A stretch of 64,000 nucleotides of DNA from Avoscillospira_A sp052117125. GTDB lineage: Bacteria > Bacillota > Clostridia > Oscillospirales > Oscillospiraceae. A program made the translations under genes and the position numbers. The stretch is from positions 50,913-114,912 of the forward strand of contig NZ_JBQKJT010000013.1 in assembly GCF_052117125.1 (NCBI RefSeq). Reading direction: 5' to 3'. The notes below the pieces were generated by a model that worked only from the letters and a program-made list of their open reading frames with translations, did not search any database and was not told the origin of the DNA. This document shows, piece by piece, positions 1 to 6,839 of the stretch. Positions within the stretch are counted from its first letter, which is position 1. The number at the start of each line of letters is the position of its first letter.

Positions 1-2022
1 GGAAAGGAAAAAAGGCCAATCGGTAATTCGGGTGCCCATCCGAATGGTACTGGAATACATTGCTTCTTCCTCAGACAGTTCCAGTACCTGCGCACTGTCT
101 TCCCGACTGCGGTAGACATACACCAGTTCCCCAGTGCTGTTGGTCTCCGTGGTATCAAACCAGTAGCCCTCTATATTTCGCCTGGCCACCGCCGTAAATT
201 CCAGTTGGTCACTGGATAGCAGTTCGATTGTTTGATACTGCTCTGTCTCGGCGTTGAACACCCGGGAGCCATCCACGCCAATGGCCAGGGGGTGCTGCGG
301 GTCCATGTATTCCGCTTCGCTAAGCCCGTGCTCCTGCAAAAGCGTCCGAAAACTGTTGTCATCCACAAAGTATAAAAAGAGTTCAAACTCTGTAGTCTCT
401 GCACCGCTCTGGGCATACTTGGATTGCACGTCCTGATTGTTAAATATACAAGATACCGACCGTTCATTCAGATAGGCTACATCCTCTACCTGGTCCATGT
501 CCCGGATTTGCTGTAATAATTGCTGATCATCCAGCACAGCCAGACTATCCTGGTACAGCGACATGGAAATGTCATATCCGGCCACGTTCAACCCTTGTTG
601 CGTCATGGTCACCAGGTAGTCGGTAAAGGCAGAAGCCGAGACAAAAAGCACAATGCTCATGAACAGACTGAGAATGGTCGCCCGATACTTTTTGCGGCTG
701 CGCCGATAGTGTTGACTGGCCAGAACACCGGGCAGGCCGAACAACCGGTAGGTCAGGCCGGAAGAACGGCGCACCTTTTTCTCCGGTCGAATATCCCGGC
801 TTTGCCGAATGGCTTCAATGGCTGTGACCTTTGTGGCACGGCCCGACGGAATCCAGGCGGAAATCAATACTGTCACTACGGACACCGCAACCGCAACCAG
901 AATGGACGGGGCCGAAATGCAAAGGGTCATCGGTACGCCCTCCCCCGCCACCAGCGAGGCAAACAGATCGCCTACAAACAACAGCGTTACGCCGATGCCC
1001 AAGATACCTGACAGGATGCCGATAGGAATGCCGATAACGCTGACCACCAGCGCTTCAAACAGCACCATTCCCCGCAGTTGCTTCCGGGTCGCGCCGATGG
1101 AGGACAGCAAGCCAAACTGCTTGGTTCGTTCGGAAACAGAAATGGAAAAAGCATTGTAGATCAGGGAAATGGAGCCGAACATAATCAGGCCGATGACAAT
1201 GGCGGACAACCCACGCAGCGCGTTTTCAAAGCCGGAAACGTCGGTGGCGCCGGAATAAAGCAAAACTCTGTCGTTGGTTTTACCGTTCAGGGCGTGATCT
1301 TCCAGGAAAGAGTAGATATCCCCCGGACGGTTCATCGTGAAAAAAACGTCATAGCGGGATTCTGCGTCGCCATTTCCGGCGGGTCCAGTGATGGCCACAT
1401 AGCCCGGTGCTTCATAGGATTCAACGCGGTCGGACAGCCGCCGGTAAACACCAGCCACAGTAAAGGTCCGGGTCTCCCGGACTTCCAGTGTCTCCTCTTC
1501 CTGATAGGGATTACTCTGGCTCAGATAATAGCCATCCACCATCCGCTGGCCCAGGGCCAAGGTGATGGTATCCCCTATTTTAAAAGTGTTACTGTTGCTG
1601 TTCAACAGATGCTCCGGCAGCAGAATCTCATCGCCGGAGGTGGGATAGTGCCCGCCTACCAGTCGAACCGACAGCATATCGGTGGTTTCTTCATCGCTGG
1701 ACAGCACATAGACATAGGGACACGTCCCCATGGTATTGCCATCGACCAGAGCGTAGCCCATATGCCGCATGGCGCTGGCTTCGGCCACCTCCGGCGCGGC
1801 TACAATTTCCTGAGTGGTTTCAATATCGGCATCCGCCACATAGCCGTGCCAGGCGCCCTCGGACGCAATGGCGGCCTGTATCATGTAGTTGGACATGCTG
1901 GCCGTAAAGGTGGTTACTGCTGAAATCATGGCCGCCGACAGGATGACGCCGACAATGGTAACAATGGTTCGCACCTTATTTTTCTTCAGGGATTGCAGGG
2001 TGACCTTTTGAAAAATGTTCAT
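1..2022 (-). CDS. ABC transporter permease, FtsX/MacB type (partial, runs off the left edge)
   Basis: The reading frame opens at 2022 (MNIFQKVTLQSLKKNKVRT) and stays open for 674 codons to the window edge, so the C-terminus is missing. Helix 1 (about residues 18-38) is followed by a ~230-residue extracytoplasmic domain, then three helices near residues 280-420 typical of an FtsX core, and then a second helix plus extracytoplasmic domain, as in duplicated FtsX permeases. The start codon overlaps the stop of the ATPase gene by 4 bp (ATGA), so the two are translationally coupled. It is the membrane half of an ABC transporter of the antimicrobial-peptide, lipoprotein or envelope-stress class. The substrate is unknown. 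Confident family call. Confidence 0.88.
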   Translation of the reverse strand, partial: MNIFQKVTLQSLKKNKVRTIVTIVGVILSAAMISAVTTFTASMSNYMIQAAIASEGAWHGYVADADIETTQEIVAAPEVAEASAMRHMGYALVDGNTMGTCPYVYVLSSDEETTDMLSVRLVGGHYPTSGDEILLPEHLLNSNSNTFKIGDTITLALGQRMVDGYYLSQSNPYQEEETLEVRETRTFTVAGVYRRLSDRVESYEAPGYVAITGPAGNGDAESRYDVFFTMNRPGDIYSFLEDHALNGKTNDRVLLYSGATDVSGFENALRGLSAIVIGLIMFGSISLIYNAFSISVSERTKQFGLLSSIGATRKQLRGMVLFEALVVSVIGIPIGILSGILGIGVTLLFVGDLFASLVAGEGVPMTLCISAPSILVAVAVSVVTVLISAWIPSGRATKVTAIEAIRQSRDIRPEKKVRRSSGLTYRLFGLPGVLASQHYRRSRKKYRATILSLFMSIVLFVSASAFTDYLVTMTQQGLNVAGYDISMSLYQDSLAVLDDQQLLQQIRDMDQVEDVAYLNERSVSCIFNNQDVQSKYAQSGAETTEFELFLYFVDDNSFRTLLQEHGLSEAEYMDPQHPLAIGVDGSRVFNAETEQYQTIELLSSDQLEFTAVARRNIEGYWFDTTETNSTGELVYVYRSREDSAQVLELSEEEAMYSSTIRMGTRITDWPFFLS

Positions 2023-2702
2023 CTGCGGATCACCTCATCCCGGGTGATGGTGCCGTCCTCAATGGTCAGCACCCGGTCGGCCTGGAGGGCAATGGATTCA
2101 TCATGGGTAATGACAATCAGCGTTTGGCCGTATTTCCGATGGGACAGTTTCAGCAGCTCCACGATCTCCTGGGAGTTTTTACTGTCCAGATTGCCCGTGG
2201 GTTCGTCGGCCAGAACCAGGGCCGGGGCGTTCATCAAGGCGCGACCGATGGAGACCCGCTGCTGCTGGCCGCCGGACAGCTGATTGGGCAGATGCCGCTC
2301 CCGGCCCCGAAGGCCCAGGGTTTCCAACAGTTCCCGCAGCCGCTCCTGATTGACTGTTCGCCCATCCATCAGCACCGGCAGCGTGATATTCTCCACCACA
2401 TTGAGCACCGGAATCAGATTGTAGAACTGATAGATCAATCCCACCTGACGGCGGCGGAAAATGGCCAGCTGGTCCTCATTCTGGGCATAAACGTCCTGGC
2501 CGTCCAAATACACATGTCCGCCGGTGGGGCGGTCCACACCGCCCAATATATGCAGCAGCGTCGATTTACCGGAGCCGGATGGGCCGATAATCGCCAGAAA
2601 TTCTCCCTTTTCCACGGTAAACGACACATGATCCAATGCCTTTACCGCATTTTCTCCCCTGCCATATGTCTTGCAGAGGTCTTCTACTCGTAACAGTTCC
2701 AT
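2019..2702 (-). CDS. ABC transporter ATP-binding protein, MacB/LolD type
   Basis: A 227-residue cytoplasmic ATPase that powers the FtsX permease downstream. Visible motifs are Walker A GPSGSGKST, signature LSGGQQQR, Walker B LVLADEPTGNLDS and a switch histidine in VITHDE. The frame is open upstream, but the start at 2702 (MELLRVEDL) is chosen because AAAGGAG sits about 7 bases before it. It is separated from the upstream kinase gene by a hairpin terminator and a response-regulator-like operator, so it is probably expressed from its own inducible promoter under the neighbouring two-component system. This arrangement (regulators plus ABC pair) is known for peptide-antibiotic sensing and detoxification modules; the link here is inferred. 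Confidence 0.92.
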   Translation of the reverse strand: MELLRVEDLCKTYGRGENAVKALDHVSFTVEKGEFLAIIGPSGSGKSTLLHILGGVDRPTGGHVYLDGQDVYAQNEDQLAIFRRRQVGLIYQFYNLIPVLNVVENITLPVLMDGRTVNQERLRELLETLGLRGRERHLPNQLSGGQQQRVSIGRALMNAPALVLADEPTGNLDSKNSQEIVELLKLSHRKYGQTLIVITHDESIALQADRVLTIEDGTITRDEVIRR

Positions 2703-2766
2703 AGGACGCTCTCCTTTCTGTGTACCCATAGGATACCCCATACAGGTGACAGGCCGGTGACGGCTG

Positions 2767-2784
2767 TGTGACAAATCTGTCACA
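2767..2784. promoter_or_regulatory. Putative response-regulator operator upstream of the ABC transporter
   Basis: A perfect 7-bp inverted repeat, TGTGACA-AATC-TGTCACA, lies about 65 bp upstream of the ATPase start. It fits the TNACA-N4-TGTNA pattern described for BceR-like regulators. Further TGACA/GTGAC half-sites lie just downstream on the path to the gene. No good -35/-10 pair was seen next to it, as expected for an activator-dependent promoter. Confidence 0.55.
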
Positions 2785-2791
2785 ATATCTG

Positions 2792-2821
2792 CAAAAATAC
2801 AGGGACCGCTTAAACGGTCCC
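2792..2821 (-). terminator. Hairpin terminator after the histidine kinase
   Basis: On the minus strand, GGGACCG and CGGTCCC form a 7-bp stem with a 6-base loop, followed by TGTATTTTTG. The kinase stop codon lies inside the loop. It separates the regulator operon from the ABC genes. Confidence 0.7.
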
Positions 2822-3811
2822 CTGATAGAATCGTATGGTGAAGAGCGCGCCGCCCTCGGGCCGGTTCTCCGCTTTGATGGTGCCATTCTGATTGGTGATA
2901 ATCCGGCGGGCCAGGGCCAGACCAATGCCGAAGCTCTTGTCGTCGGCGTCCTTCCCCTTATAAAACCGTTCAAAAATATGGGGCAGGTCAACGGGATCAA
3001 TGCCGCAGCCGGTGTCCGCAATGCGGATTTCCCGGTACAATGCCGTCTCCGTGGCCGTGACGGAAATCACGCCGCCGGACGGCGTATGCTCCATGCAGTT
3101 CTTCAGCACATTGGCCAGTGCCTCCTGGGTCCATGCAATATCTCCTTCAAATGTGCCGTCGGCTTTCACAGTTACTGTCTGGTCCCGTAATTCCATGGGC
3201 ACCAGCAGCGGTTCGGCGGCCTGGTGCAGCAGTTTCGCCATGGGCAGCGTCTCCCGGCGGAACCGGACAGTACCCGCGTCCAGTTTGGACAGCTTCAGCA
3301 GCGCCGTAATCAGCCAATCAATCCGGGACAACAGGCCGCAGAGTTCCCGGGCCAGTTTCAAACGCCGTTCCGTAGAGCAGTCCGGCTCCGAGAGAAACGA
3401 CACCAGCAGATTGATGGTGGTCAGGGGCGTTCGCAGCTGGTGGGAGATATCGGCAATGGAATCGGCCAGATATACCTTATCCTGTTGGAGATTCTGCTGC
3501 TGTTCCCGCAGACGGATGATCATTTTACGGATTTCACTTTGTAGAATGGCCAGCTCGCCCTCTTCGTACCGGTCCAGATCGACACCATCCTGTCCGTGGA
3601 GCACCCGGTCCAGGTCGGCCGACAGAGCTGCAATCCGCCGGTAGCGGCTGCGGGTACTTAACAGATGCAGTGCGCTAAACAGCACACACAGCACCACCGT
3701 GAACCAGCCAAACGCCGGATTCCACACAAACGCCGCTACGGCGGCCAGGACCATCAGGACCAGATGGAACGCCAGAAACCGGCAGATTTCCAGATTTCGC
3801 AGCAGATTCAT
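2810..3811 (-). CDS. Sensor histidine kinase, short two-helix type
   Basis: A 333-residue membrane kinase. Two helices (about residues 13-30 and 34-52) are separated by almost no extracytoplasmic loop, so there is no obvious ligand-binding domain. A HAMP-like linker follows, then the H-box ISHQLRTPLTT with phosphoacceptor His124, an N-box (NVLKNCMEH) and G-boxes (DTGCGID, FGIGLALA). The short intramembrane-sensing design is typical of kinases that listen to a partner ABC transporter. The start overlaps the response regulator stop by 4 bp. It phosphorylates the adjacent regulator (known for the family); sensing through the downstream FtsX transporter is inference. Confidence 0.92.
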   Translation of the reverse strand: MNLLRNLEICRFLAFHLVLMVLAAVAAFVWNPAFGWFTVVLCVLFSALHLLSTRSRYRRIAALSADLDRVLHGQDGVDLDRYEEGELAILQSEIRKMIIRLREQQQNLQQDKVYLADSIADISHQLRTPLTTINLLVSFLSEPDCSTERRLKLARELCGLLSRIDWLITALLKLSKLDAGTVRFRRETLPMAKLLHQAAEPLLVPMELRDQTVTVKADGTFEGDIAWTQEALANVLKNCMEHTPSGGVISVTATETALYREIRIADTGCGIDPVDLPHIFERFYKGKDADDKSFGIGLALARRIITNQNGTIKAENRPEGGALFTIRFYQGTV

Positions 3812-4482
3812 GGCAGTTCCACCTTATATCCCAGTCCCCGTACCGTTTTGATATACCGCGGCTCCTGCGGGTCATCCTCCAGCTTCTCCCGCAGGCGTTT
3901 GATATAGACTGTCAGGGTATTGTCGTTGACAAATTCGCCGGCAATGGCAAAAATGGCGTCTAACAGCTGATTCCGAGACAACACCCGGCCCCGGTTATTG
4001 AGGAATACCAGCAGCAGCCGGTATTCCAGCGCCGACAGATTCAGCTCCCGGTCGTTTTTGGTTGCTACCCCTTTCACCGTGTCCACTTCCACATCGCCCA
4101 GGCGGATGACCGCCCCAGCGCCGCCGGTGAGCCGCAAAACGTTCTTAATGCGGGACAGCAGTTCCCGGGGCCGGAACGGCTTGGCAATATAGTCATCGGC
4201 ACCTACGTCAAACCCTGCCACCGTGCTGTATTCATCGCCGGAAGCCGTAAGAAAGATCACGGGTATATGGTAATCGGCTTTGATGGCCCGGCAGACGGTG
4301 AAGCCGTTGCCGTCGGCCAAGGACACGTCCAGCAGGACCAAATCAAAGCGCTCCTGTGCTGCCAGTTCCAAGGCGGCCTGCTGGCCCGGCGCGCTCCGCA
4401 CCCGATACCCTTCCCCTGCCAAATATTCCGTCAGGTTTTCCACAATGCTGGCGTCGTCCTCCACCAGCAGAATCTTTGTCAT
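3808..4482 (-). CDS. OmpR-family response regulator
   Basis: A 224-residue transcription regulator. The receiver domain has acidic residues in LLVEDD, phosphoacceptor Asp52 in LLDVSL and the conserved lysine in AKPF. The C-terminal winged helix ends with TVYIKRLREKLEDDP and IKTVRGLGYKVE. The start at 4482 follows AAGGGAG at suitable spacing; the longer open frame upstream lacks a ribosome site. It is coupled to the kinase by a 4-bp overlap. The likely target is the inverted repeat at 2767-2784 in front of the ABC transporter. Confidence 0.93.
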   Translation of the reverse strand: MTKILLVEDDASIVENLTEYLAGEGYRVRSAPGQQAALELAAQERFDLVLLDVSLADGNGFTVCRAIKADYHIPVIFLTASGDEYSTVAGFDVGADDYIAKPFRPRELLSRIKNVLRLTGGAGAVIRLGDVEVDTVKGVATKNDRELNLSALEYRLLLVFLNNRGRVLSRNQLLDAIFAIAGEFVNDNTLTVYIKRLREKLEDDPQEPRYIKTVRGLGYKVELP

Positions 4483-4511
4483 GGCGGTTCCGCTCCCTTC
4501 TGTCTCCCCGA

Positions 4512-5093
4512 TTATACCCGCTGCCCATCGGAACTGCAAGAGGCGTCTGCAACCTCCGGAAACCATTCCGCCAGCACTGTTTCCCGGAAAATCTCCTGTT
4601 GGACAGCTTTTTTCCACTGTTCCGTGTCGTCCAGGAGTTTAGACAACGGGATACCGAACCGTTCTTCTACCTGCTGCCGGGTGATGCAATAGGTTCCATC
4701 TTGAAATTCATATTGGATGCTTTGCAGATTGTCGATGGCCGCCATGGCGGCCAGGGTGTTATATGCCAGATTCTCCCGGAGCTTTTCCACTGTCCTCCCA
4801 GATGTCTCGTAGCGGACCGTCAGTGCGCAGGTCTCCGGCTCGATTTCAAATGTCATGGGATATTGATGCAGCGGCAGGTGATAAAACAGATTGCCGGTGT
4901 TGCTGGCGTCCCCAAGGTAGGGAAAACGATACGGTAAAATCTCCTGGATATTGTGAAAATATGCACTTGTCTGGGCATGTTCATAGATACTTTCCCGCAG
5001 CCGCAATTCCGCAACTACACCATAATTCAGAAACCAATAAACCAAGAAGGTCACCAGCATTAAAAGAAAAATACGAACATTTTTCTGTTTCAT
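4512..5093 (-). CDS. Membrane-anchored protein of unknown function
   Basis: A 193-residue protein with one N-terminal signal anchor (about residues 7-25) and an otherwise soluble, probably extracytoplasmic body with one notable motif-like stretch, YCITRQQVEERFGIP. No family recognised. It starts 3 bp after the permease-prefix gene, with GGAGG before the ATG, and ends 29 bp before the response regulator, so it is part of the same operon. By position it may be an accessory sensor or a substrate-interacting subunit for the two-component/ABC module; this is a guess from context only. Confidence 0.75.
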   Translation of the reverse strand: MKQKNVRIFLLMLVTFLVYWFLNYGVVAELRLRESIYEHAQTSAYFHNIQEILPYRFPYLGDASNTGNLFYHLPLHQYPMTFEIEPETCALTVRYETSGRTVEKLRENLAYNTLAAMAAIDNLQSIQYEFQDGTYCITRQQVEERFGIPLSKLLDDTEQWKKAVQQEIFRETVLAEWFPEVADASCSSDGQRV

Positions 5094-5096
5094 TGC

Positions 5097-5753
5097 TCAG
5101 CCCTCCACCCGGTATTGAGGCAGGAGCGCCGCAAACCGGCTCACGGTCAGCGGAATCAAAACGGTCAGCAGCGGCACATAGAACCGGCTAGCCATCACGG
5201 CCCACTGATACGGCCCCTCGATGGTCACCGGGGTACCATACCAGAGGTTGCTGCCGAAGGTCACCGCCGCCACGGACAGTGCGGCCACGGCGTAAAAAAT
5301 GCCCCAAATACGCCAAGCAATCGTCTTACGCTGCTGGGCTGCCGCCAGGGAGCGAATCCCCTGCTCCGCCGGATGAATCAGCCAGAACAAAAGATATCCG
5401 ACGCCGGAAAGAATTGACAGTCCAAGTCCCAATGCCCCCAGCCATCCATACCCGGTAAACAGCAGCGGTAAGGTGCCAATCCAGAAGAAAATACAGTGGA
5501 GCCACACCGTTTGCGCACAGGCCATGCGGTACCGTTCCACATTGGTGGGCTGCTGGTCGTCAATCAGATTGTCCACCGACGGGATATCCCGTTTGGCCTC
5601 CTCGGTGGCTGCACGCTCCTCCATGCCCTGGGCCAGCAGATCCTCCCGCTTGGCCTGTAGGTTGGAGAGAATTTCCTCCCGTAATTCCCGCGTCTCCGGC
5701 GTGTCCGGTTGATGGCGGAACAGCTTTTCCACATGTCGTTCCAACTCGTTCAT
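5097..5753 (-). CDS. Permease-prefix-domain membrane protein
   Basis: A 218-residue protein. The N-terminal ~65 residues (MNELERHVEKLFRHQP and onward, with many Glu/Arg) match the permease prefix domain often found next to PadR regulators. About four membrane helices follow (residues 85-215). The start at 5753 is chosen because GGGAGG precedes it and because its ATG overlaps the PadR stop by 4 bp. PadR plus prefix-domain protein is a recurrent Firmicutes pair associated with ABC permeases. The biochemical role is unknown. Confidence 0.8.
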   Translation of the reverse strand: MNELERHVEKLFRHQPDTPETRELREEILSNLQAKREDLLAQGMEERAATEEAKRDIPSVDNLIDDQQPTNVERYRMACAQTVWLHCIFFWIGTLPLLFTGYGWLGALGLGLSILSGVGYLLFWLIHPAEQGIRSLAAAQQRKTIAWRIWGIFYAVAALSVAAVTFGSNLWYGTPVTIEGPYQWAVMASRFYVPLLTVLIPLTVSRFAALLPQYRVEG

Positions 5754-6094
5754 TCGTCGTTCCCTCCCAATAGTTTTGTGATAATCTCCTTGGCCCATTG
5801 CCACTGGGCCAGAGCTACCTCGTACTGCGCCCGGCCCTGAGGCGTAATGCGGTAGTATTTACGCCGTCCACCCTGGGATTCGTCGCCCCAGTAGCTTTCA
5901 ATACTGCCCTGCTTTTCCAATCGTTTGAGGCTGGTATACAGTGACGGCTCTTTTAACTCATACTGTCCATCACTGAGCGACTGTACCTGTTTCATCAATC
6001 CATAGCCATAGTGATCGCCATCCCGCAGAATGCGCAGCAAAATGGCATCGATATGGCCGCGAATCAGATCACTGTGGATGATTTGTTCTTCCAT
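5750..6094 (-). CDS. PadR-family transcriptional regulator
   Basis: A 114-residue winged-helix protein. It shows the PadR pattern of a short N-terminal arm, DAILLRILRDGDHYGYGL, a recognition region around PSLYTSLKRLEKQG, the SYWGDESQGGRRKYYRIT wing, and a C-terminal dimerisation helix. The start at 6094 has AGAGGTGA 6 bases upstream. It is the first gene of the operon running through the histidine kinase and probably represses its own promoter (6114-6142). The effector is unknown. Confidence 0.93.
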   Translation of the reverse strand: MEEQIIHSDLIRGHIDAILLRILRDGDHYGYGLMKQVQSLSDGQYELKEPSLYTSLKRLEKQGSIESYWGDESQGGRRKYYRITPQGRAQYEVALAQWQWAKEIITKLLGGNDE

Positions 6095-6113
6095 AGGCTT
6101 CACCTCTAATTGC

Positions 6114-6142
6114 AGTATACACCACAGTACTATGTGTGTCAA
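6114..6142 (-). promoter_or_regulatory. Consensus sigma-A promoter of the PadR operon
   Basis: On the minus strand, TTGACA (6137-6142) and TATACT (6114-6119) are separated by 17 bp. The spacer contains an imperfect dyad around GTAC (CACAGTACTATG) flanked by ACAC/GTGT, a plausible PadR operator. Confidence 0.85.
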
Positions 6143-6173
6143 TGTATTATGTGCTAGGTAACAGTTCTCCCTA

Positions 6174-6217
6174 TATAATCTACACCTGTACTTTTATCTT
6201 GACAAATGTAGATTATA
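6174..6217. promoter_or_regulatory. Long inverted repeat over the tetR promoter (putative operator)
   Basis: Perfect 11-bp arms TATAATCTACA (6174-6184) and TGTAGATTATA (6207-6217) are 22 bp apart. A plus-strand -35 TTGACA (6199-6204) lies between them; a weak -10 TACCAT (6222-6227) follows 17 bp later. The placement suits autorepression by the TetR protein encoded directly downstream. Confidence 0.65.
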
Positions 6218-6256
6218 GCAGTACCATAGGAACACAATGTCCAAGGAGGAATGGCT

Positions 6257-6835
6257 ATGATATCTCAGGAACGTCTGGACCTGCGGCAACGAAAGACCCG
6301 AAGGCAGCTGACGGAAGCCCTGGCTCAGCTGTTGGAGGAACGGCCCTTTGCCGACATCTCCGTGGTGGATTTGTGCGAGCGGGCCATGGTCCATCGGACC
6401 ACCTTTTATTCCCACTTCAATGATAAACAGGAATTGCTGCTCTATTTATTGGAACAGCTGGAGCAGGAATGCGTAGAAACTTGCCTGCCGCAGGAGGGCG
6501 CTGCCAACCCGAGGCAGTACTGTCTGAAGGCTGCGGAACAGGCGTTGGCCTTTTTCCATCGCCGGAGATCTCTCTATCGGGCCTGTATGGCTGCCGGTGT
6601 ACAGACGAAGGCGCATATTTTGGAGGACAGTGTGGCGCAGGAGCTTCGGGACCGGCTCAGCAAGCCCCCGTTTGACGGTCATCTCTACGGCAGGGACCCG
6701 GAAATTGCCGCCCGTTTTTATGTGGGCGCCATGCTGTCGGTGATTCGCTGGTGGCTGACGGAACCCTATCCCCTGTCCCAGGAAGAACTGTTACGCAATG
6801 TGGCCCGGCTGCTGCCGGAGTTTCCCGGAGAGTGA
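6257..6835 (+). CDS. TetR/AcrR-family transcriptional regulator
   Basis: A 192-residue repressor. The N-terminal helix-turn-helix is clear (TEALAQLLEERPFADISVVD, then CERAMVHRTTFYSHFNDKQE), followed by a TetR C-terminal ligand domain of the DhaS-like type. An in-frame ATG at 6251 directly abuts AAGGAGGA, leaving no spacing, so the ATG at 6257 is preferred. The MMPL exporter starts 5 bp after the stop, and a long inverted repeat covers the promoter. It probably represses its own operon until an exporter substrate binds; the ligand is unknown. Confidence 0.92.
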   Translation: MISQERLDLRQRKTRRQLTEALAQLLEERPFADISVVDLCERAMVHRTTFYSHFNDKQELLLYLLEQLEQECVETCLPQEGAANPRQYCLKAAEQALAFFHRRRSLYRACMAAGVQTKAHILEDSVAQELRDRLSKPPFDGHLYGRDPEIAARFYVGAMLSVIRWWLTEPYPLSQEELLRNVARLLPEFPGE

Positions 6836-6839
6836 ACCC

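Noticed and set aside
2019..3811. Strict BceAB-RS antibiotic module
   Set aside because: The kinase and operator fit, but the permease has a large loop after helix 1 and a duplicated FtsX layout rather than the ten-helix BceB design, so only a general relation is claimed.
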